From contig NZ_JBILQK010000153.1 in assembly GCF_044373315.1 (NCBI RefSeq), positions 1-5,463 of the forward strand: a stretch of DNA of 5,463 nucleotides, read 5' to 3'. The notes beneath the pieces were generated by a model. It made no database searches. It was given only the letters and a program-made list of their open reading frames with translations, and had not been told where the DNA came from. The stretch comes from JACDQM01 sp044373315. GTDB lineage: Bacteria; Pseudomonadota; Gammaproteobacteria; Burkholderiales; Burkholderiaceae_C. A program made the position numbers and the translations under genes. Of this stretch, positions 1-5,097 are shown piece by piece. The stretch's first letter is position 1; each line of letters begins with the position of its first letter.

Positions 1-12
1 TCAGGCGGCAGC

Positions 13-480
13 ATGCGCGCTACAGCCTTGTCCTTGAATGCTTGTCCGTACCTTGCCACTCTCGTCCTTCATCGCCGCCCCCTGTCTTGGATCTATCGGG
101 GCGACAACTATTCTGACGCGGGGGGGTTTAGCGAAGGCGAAGTTCGGACCTTTGGCGCCAAACTGCAGTCTTGCTTTCCGCTGGCGCCGGGCGCCGAACT
201 GCGACTCGAGGGAGGCTACTGGGACTCCTATTCCGTTCCACCCAGATTGAAAGACGTGCTGCTCGGGATTCGGGTCTATCCGGTAGGAAGCACCGGAGGC
301 ATCGGAGTTCACTTGAGGCTCGAAGATGAACGGTACGAGCAACAGCGAGCTGAGAGCAGGGGGTCAGCAAGCTTTGAGCTGATTGCGACCTATGAGGACA
401 TTCAGAGGTTTGGAGCTCAAATTCAACGATTGCTAGACACGCCAGGGGCGGTGGCCTGCCTCTATGAAAATGCGGCCTAA
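13..480 (+). CDS. Hypothetical small soluble protein, possibly incomplete at the 5' end
   Basis: I do not recognise the family. From about residue 27 the 155-residue product reads like a folded soluble protein: a Tyr/Gly/Asp-rich stretch, a strand-like segment around GGYWDSY (about 67-73), then VPPRLKDVLLGIRVYPV, and a C-terminal helix (about 128-144) of the type IQRFGAQIQRLLD. There is no signal peptide or convincing membrane helix. The first 25 or so residues look less protein-like. The frame is also open to base 1, so the true start may lie outside the window or further inside; no clear ribosome binding site precedes the ATG at 13. Codon use (aga, agg, gga, tat, ttg) is less GC-biased than in genes after 2000, suggesting acquired DNA. 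The TAA stop lies inside an integron-like GCCTAAC box. The minus-strand frame over 1-342 looks like a shadow. Confidence 0.55.
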   Translation: MRATALSLNACPYLATLVLHRRPLSWIYRGDNYSDAGGFSEGEVRTFGAKLQSCFPLAPGAELRLEGGYWDSYSVPPRLKDVLLGIRVYPVGSTGGIGVHLRLEDERYEQQRAESRGSASFELIATYEDIQRFGAQIQRLLDTPGAVACLYENAA

Positions 481-558
481 CCAGGCGTGTTCATAGTCCC
501 CAACAAGGTCAAAGACCTGATCGATTGGGGTGGCTGAGAGACGCCCCTGCAGTCGGGC
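475..558 (+). other. attC-like imperfect hairpin (possible decayed integron recombination site)
   Basis: GCCTAAC (475-481) fits the integron R'' consensus RYYYAAC and contains the stop codon of the upstream gene. GTCGGGC (552-558) differs from the R' consensus GTTRRRY at one base. The two boxes pair at 6 of 7 positions, counting one G-T. Inside them CAGGCGT (482-488) pairs with ACGCC plus TG (541-549), leaving unpaired bases on one side only. CCCCAA (498-503) pairs with TTGGGG (525-530), and AGGTC (506-510) pairs with GACCT (514-518) around an AAA loop. The 84-base length is within the known attC range. Against this, the R' box lacks the GTT needed for recombination, the spacer between the R and L arms is almost absent, and no integrase is in view. 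It could instead be a transcription-terminating hairpin. Confidence 0.25.
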
Positions 559-563
559 AGAGA

Positions 564-577
564 GCCGGGGTCAGGTC
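564..577 (+). repeat. 14-base direct repeat, copy 1
   Basis: GCCGGGGTCAGGTC occurs here and again, identical, at 1925-1938. Similarity does not extend into the flanks. This copy sits in the gap before the small membrane-protein gene, 97 bases from its start. The GGGGTCAGGT core recalls dispersed intergenic repeats I associate with IS200-like (Y1) transposase remnants in proteobacteria; that link is from memory and is not shown here. Confidence 0.45.
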
Positions 578-674
578 TGTGAGTTGATCCCTTCAGATTC
601 AAGGACCGTCCCAGAACGCTATGCGAGAGGCCGCACAGGCCGCTACCTTCCTTCGACGTTACCCATCGGAATCT

Positions 675-899
675 ATGGAAGCATTGATCGGCCTCGTGCC
701 CTTTTTCTTGTGGATCAGCCTGATCGGTTGGAGCGGCGCCTACGCTTATCACGACGCAAAGAAGCGTGGCAAACCGCCACTGCTGGTTTGCGCCTTGGTC
801 ATGCTGTTGTTTTGCCCGCTCAGCTTGCTCGTTTGGATAGCCCTTAGGCCGGCGATAGTCCGTCCGCCGTTCAATCTCGACGACTACCGTGTTCGATAG
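675..899 (+). CDS. Small two-helix inner-membrane protein
   Basis: The product has 74 residues with two predicted membrane helices (about 2-22 and 36-57). They are joined by a short charged loop containing HDAKKRGKPP. The tail is hydrophilic and includes NLDDYR. The layout, with a Tyr-x-Asp-Ala-x-x-Arg-Gly-Lys-like loop followed by a Leu-rich helix with a Pro-Leu-Ser-Leu-Leu core and a closing Arg-Pro, resembles a widespread type of small bacterial membrane protein of unknown role. I know no assigned function. I chose the ATG at 675 because the first helix begins immediately after it; the in-frame ATG at 621 would add 18 residues of poor quality. Only a weak GGA precedes 675. The gene lies alone between two non-coding gaps. 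Confidence 0.6.
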   Translation: MEALIGLVPFFLWISLIGWSGAYAYHDAKKRGKPPLLVCALVMLLFCPLSLLVWIALRPAIVRPPFNLDDYRVR

Positions 900-1038
900 T
901 GTTCTTGCATCGATGCCTTATGTTTCTGAGGCGGCGTGGAAGCCACCGGTAGCGAGGTCTTGAACCTGAACCCTTCAAACTCCGGCCCTCACTGAAACCG
1001 CCGAGCTTGCTTACCCGAGGCGAACAGCCCACCCCACC

Positions 1039-1401
1039 ATGCCCAAATCCATCGCCGCCCTGCTCGAAGACATTCGCCTGCTCGGCGAAGACCAGTTCCA
1101 GATGGTCGAGGCGGTTCGGGCGCTGGTGAAGCAGACGGTTCAACCGCTGTCCGAAGAGGTTAAGTACGGCGGCATTCTGTTCAGCTCGGGTTTGGCCTTT
1201 GCCGGCGTGTTTGCCTACCGCGAGCATGTGTCCGTTGAGTTCAGTCACGGCGCCAGAATCGCCGACACGGCGAGTGTGCTGGAGGGCGCCGGCAAGGGGC
1301 GGCGGCACATCAAGCTGAAGACCCTGGGCGACATCAAAGCCAAAAAGCTGGCGGCCTACCTGCCGCTGGCACTGGATGCCGCGAAGAAGGCCGCTGGCTG
1401 A
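1039..1401 (+). CDS. DUF1801 domain-containing protein
   Basis: This 120-residue soluble protein has the DUF1801 (YdhG-like) pattern. An N-terminal helix with Leu-Leu-Glu-Asp-Ile is followed by a helix ending in VKQTVQPL, then the hallmark segment EEVKYGGILFSSG (about 39-51) and a strand FAGVFAYREHVSVEF (about 54-68). A Gly-rich KGRRHIKLKTLGDI segment comes next, and a C-terminal Lys/Ala-rich helix ends the protein. The domain fills the whole protein and the length is normal. Members are widespread small proteins whose biochemical role is poorly defined; the fold is related to the frataxin-like YdhG group. There is no Shine-Dalgarno sequence: the ATG follows a C/A-rich leader (cccaccccacc). 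A probable terminator follows, so it is likely a single-gene transcript. Confidence 0.85.
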   Translation: MPKSIAALLEDIRLLGEDQFQMVEAVRALVKQTVQPLSEEVKYGGILFSSGLAFAGVFAYREHVSVEFSHGARIADTASVLEGAGKGRRHIKLKTLGDIKAKKLAAYLPLALDAAKKAAG

Positions 1402-1434
1402 GCGCTGTCCGCTGGGCGCAGAGGCGCAGGCTGC

Positions 1435-1463
1435 AAGGCTCATCAGCCCTTTGTTAGTTTTTT
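1435..1463 (+). terminator. Probable intrinsic terminator after the DUF1801 gene
   Basis: GGCT (1437-1440) and AGCC (1445-1448) form a four-pair stem around the loop CATC. Flanking AA/TT can extend it across a bulged C. A T-rich run follows, including six T in a row (1458-1463). It begins 34 bases after the stop codon at 1401. The stem is short, so efficiency may be modest. Confidence 0.45.
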
Positions 1464-1480
1464 GAATCCTTCTGATTCAA
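1462..1480 (+). repeat. Perfect inverted repeat TTGAATC-N5-GATTCAA
   Basis: TTGAATC (1462-1468) and GATTCAA (1474-1480) are exact reverse complements around CTTCT. The element lies right after the terminator T-run, in the gap between convergent genes. It is the best-formed of three related sequences in this region (see 585-600 and 967-982). An operator, a terminator helper for antisense transcripts, or part of a dispersed repeat are all possible. Confidence 0.4.
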
Positions 1481-1520
1481 GGCCTGCCCCCAAGAGTCTT
1501 GACGCCCACATTCCCGTCGC

Positions 1521-1790
1521 TCAGCTCGCCCACTCAGCCTGTTCTATCCCGAACTGCTCCTTGGCCGCGGCGAATGCTTCCTCGATGGTCTGATGCCAGC
1601 TGTCCGCGGCATAGCAGCCGTCGAGTGAGCTGTAGTGCAGCAGGTAGCCCTTGCCGCCGTCGCTGGTGATCCGGAAGGCGAAATCGAGCTCGAACGAACC
1701 AGGCGTGCCTTCATCGCAGCCCGACCACCCGCTGTTGGGATGGCCGGCGATCAGGAGGGTGCGGGAAGGGATTGAGGCAAAGGTCTGCAT
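1521..1790 (-). CDS. Conserved-looking small acidic protein of unknown function
   Basis: The 89-residue product has an N-terminal strand-rich part (ASIPSRTLLIAGHPNSGW). A beta-hairpin-like core follows: ELDFAFRITSDGGKGYLLHYSS. The C-terminal helical segment has the pattern D-x-W-H-x-T-I-E-E-A-x-x-x-A-x-x-x-F-G-I, then Glu-Trp. That 'tryptophan-His then Glu-Glu-Ala helix ending in Phe-Gly-Ile' arrangement recurs in many small uncharacterised bacterial proteins, but I cannot name a family. No signal peptide or membrane segment is seen. The ATG at 1790 is preferred; a GTG at 1859 would add 23 Ser/Thr-rich residues that look non-coding. No clear ribosome binding site is visible. It converges with the DUF1801 gene across a 119-base gap holding a terminator and an inverted repeat. 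Confidence 0.6.
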   Translation of the reverse strand: MQTFASIPSRTLLIAGHPNSGWSGCDEGTPGSFELDFAFRITSDGGKGYLLHYSSLDGCYAADSWHQTIEEAFAAAKEQFGIEQAEWAS

Positions 1791-1924
1791 GGTTGTTAGC
1801 TTGCTGCCGGAAGTGAGTTTTGTGGCCGATGCACAGATATTGCTGCTGCCCACAATCACAACATGAATTGCAGCATGGGAGAGCAGGCAGGCAGGCGCCG
1901 CACAGGGAGGGCGGGCGGCAGCGG

Positions 1925-1938
1925 GCCGGGGTCAGGTC
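1925..1938 (+). repeat. 14-base direct repeat, copy 2
   Basis: GCCGGGGTCAGGTC is identical to 564-577. It sits 64 bases upstream of the four-helix membrane-protein gene, in a G-rich gap (1791-2002). The same gap holds a short GCAG tetranucleotide tract (1883-1896) and no convincing gene. A TACACT at 1955-1960 could serve as a weak -10 box for the next gene, but no matching -35 box was found. Confidence 0.45.
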
Positions 1939-2002
1939 AGGCGTAGGCACCCTCTACACTCATTCTCAAGCCCCCCGTAGCGCCCTGCAGCAACGAAGCC
2001 CC

Positions 2003-2440
2003 ATGCTCACCCCCTCCATCAGCCTCTCGCTTGCCATCGCCGGCAGCCTCAGCGCTTTGGCCGCTGTGGCCCACCTGGCCTGCATCGCCATCGGCCCCCA
2101 GGCCTATCGATTCATGGGTGCCGGCGAGCGGATGGCCCAGGCGGTTGAGGCTGGCCGGCTGCAGCCCACGCTGATGACCTTGGGCATCAGCATGGTGCTG
2201 CTGCTGTGGGCCGCCTATGCCTTCTCGGCTGCCGGTTTGATCAGCATCCGGCTGCCGTTTACCAAGCTGGTGCTGCTGGCGATCACCACGGTTTATCTGG
2301 CGCGGGCGCTGGCTTTTCCGCTGCTGCGGCCGGCATTCCCGGAAAACTCGCTGATCTTCTGGCTGGTGTCCTCAGGCATCTGCCTGGTGATCGGCTTGCT
2401 GCACGCGCATGGCCTGGCCACTAGGTGGGCGGCGCTGTGA
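2003..2440 (+). CDS. Four-helix integral membrane protein of unknown function
   Basis: The product has 145 residues with four predicted membrane helices, at about 8-30, 55-79, 86-107 and 116-135. The only sizeable loop (about 31-54, after helix 1) carries the charged stretch YRFMGAGERMAQAVEAG. I do not recognise a named domain, though similar four-helix proteins with a GPxAYRFxGAGE-like loop are familiar from proteobacteria. I chose the ATG at 2003 because helix 1 begins just after it; the upstream extension of the frame is low-complexity and non-coding. A weak GAAG precedes a run of C before the ATG. The stop codon overlaps the likely GTG start of the DUF2306-type gene, so the two are probably made together and may act in the same membrane process. 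Confidence 0.75.
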   Translation: MLTPSISLSLAIAGSLSALAAVAHLACIAIGPQAYRFMGAGERMAQAVEAGRLQPTLMTLGISMVLLLWAAYAFSAAGLISIRLPFTKLVLLAITTVYLARALAFPLLRPAFPENSLIFWLVSSGICLVIGLLHAHGLATRWAAL

Positions 2441-3063
2441 GCATGGCCCCCAAGCCTGCCATGCGCGTAGGCGTCGCCCTTCTGTCGCTGGGCGTTGCAG
2501 GCTACGCCGTCTTTGCCTATGGCTTTCTGCCGCTCGGCAGCATCGTGCATCCAGACATGCGCGCCACCTTCGAGACCTACAGCCTGGGCATCTACGCGCA
2601 CATTTTTGCGTCGGCCCTCGCGCTGGCCCTCGGGCCGTTTCAGTTCTGGGCTGGCTTGCGCAGCCGGCGGCCGGCGCTGCACCGCTGGATGGGGCGCTTG
2701 TATCTGGGCCTCGGGGTGCTGGTGGGCGGGCTGGCTGGCCTGTTCATGGCCTGGCACGCGTTCGGCGGCCTGGTGTCGCAACTGGGCTTCGGCGCGCTGG
2801 CGCTGGCCTGGCTGTACACCGGCCTACGGGCCTATCTGGCCATCCGCGCCGGAGACATCAGCGCACACCGGCGCTGGATGGTGCGCAACTTCGCGCTGAC
2901 TTTCGCCGCGGTCACGCTGCGGCTTTGGCTGCCCGCTTCGTTCGCGACAGGCATCCCGTTCGAGCTGGCCTACCCCGCCATTGCCTGGCTGTGCTGGGTG
3001 CCCAATCTGGCATGGGCCGAGTGGCGGCTGCGCTTGCCGATGCAGCGCGCGGGCGCCGACTAG
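2437..3063 (+). CDS. DUF2306-type multi-helix membrane protein
   Basis: The 208-residue product has about seven hydrophobic segments and the DUF2306 hallmarks. These are a helix with H55 followed by LALALGPFQFW, the loop RSRRPALHRWMGRLY (H82-R83-W84), a Gly-rich helix GVLVGGLAGLFMAWHAFGG, and the loop SAHRRWMVRNFALTFAAVTLR (H144-R145-R146-W147). The paired HRW motifs at helix ends and the histidine in the helix resemble cofactor-binding (haem or quinone) membrane proteins; the family's real function is not established as far as I know. I chose the GTG at 2437 because an AGGTGG box lies eight bases upstream and it gives a four-base GTGA overlap with the preceding gene. The ATG at 2443 and the GTG at 2425 are alternatives. 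The 3' end converges with the minus-strand operon across 24 bases. Confidence 0.85.
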   Translation: MSMAPKPAMRVGVALLSLGVAGYAVFAYGFLPLGSIVHPDMRATFETYSLGIYAHIFASALALALGPFQFWAGLRSRRPALHRWMGRLYLGLGVLVGGLAGLFMAWHAFGGLVSQLGFGALALAWLYTGLRAYLAIRAGDISAHRRWMVRNFALTFAAVTLRLWLPASFATGIPFELAYPAIAWLCWVPNLAWAEWRLRLPMQRAGAD

Positions 3064-3087
3064 CCCGGCCGGCTGAGCGCGAAGGGA

Positions 3088-3351
3088 TCACCCAGCGTCT
3101 GGGCCGGGCGGCAGCAGCAGCTGTGCCTCGAACTGCGCCAGCTCTTCATCCAGCGTGCCGCGGCTGCGGAAGTGGCGGCCGGCCACGCCGTACCAGTACT
3201 CGGCGTCTTCCAGATCGCCCTCCTGGATGTGCAGCAGGCCGTGCAGCCAGGCGCTCAAGGGCGAAGCCGGCGCCTGCTGCACCTGATCGTGCGCCGCGCG
3301 CCACTGCCCCGCGCGCAGCTGGGCCAGCACCTGGTGAAGAACTTCGCTCAT
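3088..3351 (-). CDS. Small conserved helical protein, last gene of the operon
   Basis: The product has 87 residues and is predicted to be nearly all helical. Residues 1-26 form an amphipathic helix rich in Gln, Leu and Ala. Residues 33-58 read LSAWLHGLLHIQEGDLEDAEYWYGVA. Residues 68-79 (LDEELAQFEAQL) close the protein. The helix-turn-helix pattern with G-D-L-x-D-A-x-x-W-Y resembles a single tetratricopeptide-like unit, suggesting protein binding, but this is inference. I recall close relatives annotated only as hypothetical in Burkholderiales. The start is 48 bases after the stop of the thioredoxin-fold gene on the same strand, so it is probably in the same operon, although a weak internal promoter is possible. 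The ATG follows six C residues with only a poor ribosome binding site. Confidence 0.7.
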   Translation of the reverse strand: MSEVLHQVLAQLRAGQWRAAHDQVQQAPASPLSAWLHGLLHIQEGDLEDAEYWYGVAGRHFRSRGTLDEELAQFEAQLLLPPGPDAG

Positions 3352-3399
3352 GGGGGGCTCACTTGCTTGCTTCGTTCTTTCGCTTCCCGGATTCTGGCC

Positions 3400-4053
3400 T
3401 CAGCGCCCGGCCAGCTGCGCCAGCAAGGCCTCGAAGCGGCCATACAGCACATCGCCGCGCAGCAGGCGCTGCTGGCCATCGGCTTGAGTCAGCACCAGGC
3501 CCGGCACACCTTGCGCGCCCAGCTTGCGCATCAATGCCTGTGCCTGCTGCACGCGCAGCTCGTGGGCGTCCAGCAGCGCGGCGTCGGGCGCCAGCAGGCG
3601 TTCAGCCGCCTCAGGCAGCGCCGCGTCGCGCAGCAGCTGGGCCAGCACCGTGGTGTCGCTGGTGTCCAGGCCCTGCAAATAACGCGCACCCTGCATGCGC
3701 TTCAGCGTGGCCAGCTCTTGCACAGGTGCGCTCAGCTGCACCGCGGTAAGCGCCAGGCTGCTGGGGCCGGAGTCGAAGCGGCCGCCGGCCGGGTGATTCA
3801 ACAGCGCTTCGCGGTAGCGCTCGCTGAAGGGCTGGCCTGTGAGCTGCTGGATGCGCTGGTCGTTGGACCAGGCATAGGCGGCAAAGCGTGCGTCCATGGG
3901 GCGCGCGCCGGCTCCGGCAAACAGGCCCGTAGGGGCCAGCGTCAGCTCGATGCCGGGGTGCTGCGCCAGGCGCTCGATCTGCGGCGCGGCGCCGTAGCAC
4001 CAGCCGCACAGGGGATCGAACAGGTAGGTGATGGGCAAGAGGCGGCTGCTCAT
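3400..4053 (-). CDS. DsbA family (FrnE-like) thioredoxin-fold protein
   Basis: This 217-residue protein has a DsbA-type thioredoxin fold. The first strand ITYLFDPLCGWCYG carries the CxxC motif C16-G17-W18-C19. The central helical insertion spans about 50-175. The cis-proline loop GVPGLVL (P184) follows, and the C-terminal strand/helix ends with RGDVLYGRFEALLAQL. No signal peptide is present, so it should act in the cytoplasm. That is typical of the FrnE/DsbA-oxidoreductase-like subgroup and unlike periplasmic DsbA. Such proteins are expected to catalyse thiol-disulphide exchange or glutathione-linked reactions; the actual substrate is unknown. An AAGGAA ribosome binding site lies seven bases before the ATG. 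The gene begins 31 bases after the MBL-fold gene's stop, indicating co-transcription, and is probably controlled by the divergent LysR-type regulator. Confidence 0.88.
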   Translation of the reverse strand: MSSRLLPITYLFDPLCGWCYGAAPQIERLAQHPGIELTLAPTGLFAGAGARPMDARFAAYAWSNDQRIQQLTGQPFSERYREALLNHPAGGRFDSGPSSLALTAVQLSAPVQELATLKRMQGARYLQGLDTSDTTVLAQLLRDAALPEAAERLLAPDAALLDAHELRVQQAQALMRKLGAQGVPGLVLTQADGQQRLLRGDVLYGRFEALLAQLAGR

Positions 4054-4084
4054 GGGGGTGTTCCTTCTACTGATTGCTGCCTGA

Positions 4085-4966
4085 TCACCACTTCATCTCG
4101 CCCTTGTTGACCTTGGCACCGATGTCGAGCGACAGCGCGCCGTCCGTCAGCTGCGGGTAGGCCTGCTTCATCGCGTCGATCAGTTCGGCGCTGTTCTTGG
4201 TGGCGGCCAGGTTCTTCTCAAAGCTGAGCAGGTAGTTCTTGGTGAAGTTGATGGTGCTGGCATCGGTGGCGGTGCCGGCGCGCATATGGCTGGGCACCAC
4301 CAGCTCGGGCTTGAGGGCCAGCATCTCGTCGAGCTGCGTCACCCAGGCGGCGCGCTCGGCCACGGTCTGGGTGTCAGCGGTCCACACATGCATCTGGCCG
4401 AACACGCCGATATTGCCGACGATGGCCTTGATGGAAGGAATCCAGGCATAGGGGCGGTGCGCCAGCAGGCCTTGTGTGCCGCGGATCTCGATGGTCTGGC
4501 CTTCCAGCGTCAGCGTGTTGCCGGGCAGCGCCTGCGGCAGCACCGGCTGGCGCGGCGCGTTGGCGCCCATCTTGGGGCCCCAGAAGGCCAGCTTGCCGGC
4601 CATCTTGGGCTGCAGCTTGGCCAGCACGGCGGGCGTGCTCACCACGGCGACCTGCGGAAAGATCTCCTTCAGGGTTTCGACGCCGAAGTAGTAATCCGGG
4701 TCGGCCTGGCTGACGTAGATGGTGGTGAGCTGCTTGCCGCTGTCCAGCACATTGGCAGCGATGCGCAGCGCGTCGGCACGGGTGAAGCCGGCGTCGATCA
4801 CCATGGCCTCGCGTTCGCCGTAGACCAGGGTGGAGTTGACGTTGAAGCTCTTGCCGTCTGCGTTGTAGACCTTGACGGTGAGCGGCGCCGGCTGCGCGGC
4901 ATGGGCGGCGCCCAGGCCGAGGGCGAGGCTGGTGGCGGCGGTGATGATGAGGCTGCTGCGGATCAT
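4085..4966 (-). CDS. Exported metallo-beta-lactamase-fold protein with degenerate metal site
   Basis: The product has 293 residues. Residues 1-23 form a Sec signal peptide (charged start, hydrophobic core, cleavage after AHA), so the mature protein should be periplasmic. The MBL-fold order is kept: strands around STLVYGEREAMVIDAGF (45-61), the metal-motif position at 87-95, strand IEIRGTQG (159-166), H170, VGNIGVFG (183-190) and VVPSH (223-227). The usual HxHxDH motif reads Q87-A-D89-P-D91-Y92, and the usual Asp of the GD motif is N185. Only D91, H170 and H227 remain of the normal ligands, so a standard dinuclear zinc site is unlikely. I recall related proteins sharing QADPDYYFG, which would make this a subfamily trait. 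A strong AGGAG ribosome binding site lies six bases before the ATG. It is the first gene of the operon, divergent from the LysR-type gene. Confidence 0.88.
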   Translation of the reverse strand: MIRSSLIITAATSLALGLGAAHAAQPAPLTVKVYNADGKSFNVNSTLVYGEREAMVIDAGFTRADALRIAANVLDSGKQLTTIYVSQADPDYYFGVETLKEIFPQVAVVSTPAVLAKLQPKMAGKLAFWGPKMGANAPRQPVLPQALPGNTLTLEGQTIEIRGTQGLLAHRPYAWIPSIKAIVGNIGVFGQMHVWTADTQTVAERAAWVTQLDEMLALKPELVVPSHMRAGTATDASTINFTKNYLLSFEKNLAATKNSAELIDAMKQAYPQLTDGALSLDIGAKVNKGEMKW

Positions 4967-5018
4967 GGGGAACTCCTGTCTGTGATTTAGGGACTGAGAG
5001 CTGCACGGTCTGCAGCGC

Positions 5019-5038
5019 TGAAACGGACTTTAGTTTCA
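5019..5038. promoter_or_regulatory. Inverted repeat, candidate LysR-type operator
   Basis: TGAAAC (5019-5024) and GTTTCA (5033-5038) are exact inverted half-sites around GGACTTTA. A third GTTTCA half-site lies at 5077-5082. The position, in the 131-base space between a LysR-type gene and a divergent operon, is where such regulators normally bind. A possible weak -10 box for the minus-strand operon (TAAAGT, 5027-5032 on the complement) falls in the centre of the repeat. Confidence 0.45.
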
Positions 5039-5064
5039 TGATTCGCGCAGATAAACCGTATATT
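5035..5064 (+). promoter_or_regulatory. Candidate sigma-70 promoter for the LysR-type gene
   Basis: TATATT (5059-5064) matches five of six -10 bases. TTCATG (5035-5040) is a weak -35 at 18-base spacing. The -35 overlaps the right half of the TGAAAC/GTTTCA repeat, which would fit autorepression. Transcription would start near 5071, about 27 bases before the ATG. Confidence 0.35.
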
Positions 5065-5097
5065 CAGCGCATTACTGTTTCAATATTCGAGCAGGTG

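Noticed and set aside
1..342. Minus-strand frame of 113 codons opposite the first gene
   Set aside because: No domain-like pattern; the plus-strand frame has a more natural protein composition, though I cannot fully exclude the minus frame near base 1.
1446..1460. GTTAG in the gap after the DUF1801 gene, considered as a second attC R' box
   Set aside because: It reads GTTAGTT, which does not fit GTTRRRY, and no partner RYYYAAC box is found at a suitable distance.
1883..1896. GCAG tetranucleotide tract, considered as a phase-variation repeat
   Set aside because: Only about three units and not within or at a usable distance from a coding start or promoter.
1820..2002. Upstream in-frame extension of the four-helix protein
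   Set aside because: The added 61 residues are Arg/Gln/Gly-rich with no fold, and the first membrane helix starts right after the ATG at 2003.
3063..3109. GCCCGGCC (3063-3070) and GGCCGGGC (3102-3109) inverted repeat between convergent genes, considered as a bidirectional terminator
   Set aside because: The loop is 31 bases, the right arm is inside a coding region, and there is no T-run on either side; such GC palindromes are common at this composition.
2409..3749. Open plus-strand frame of 446 codons across the DUF2306-type gene and into the operon
   Set aside because: Arg/Ala/Pro-rich shadow of two convincing genes on different strands; no recognisable domain.
3172..4110. Open plus-strand frame of 312 codons antisense to the CGWC and 87-residue genes
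   Set aside because: Its product is Gln/His/Arg/Ala-rich low-complexity, as expected from the complement of high-GC coding sequence; the minus-strand genes have clear domain motifs.
4286..4990. Open plus-strand frame of 234 codons antisense to the MBL-fold gene
   Set aside because: Repetitive Gly/His/Leu/Gln composition with no motif; the opposite strand encodes a complete signal peptide and MBL fold with a strong ribosome binding site.
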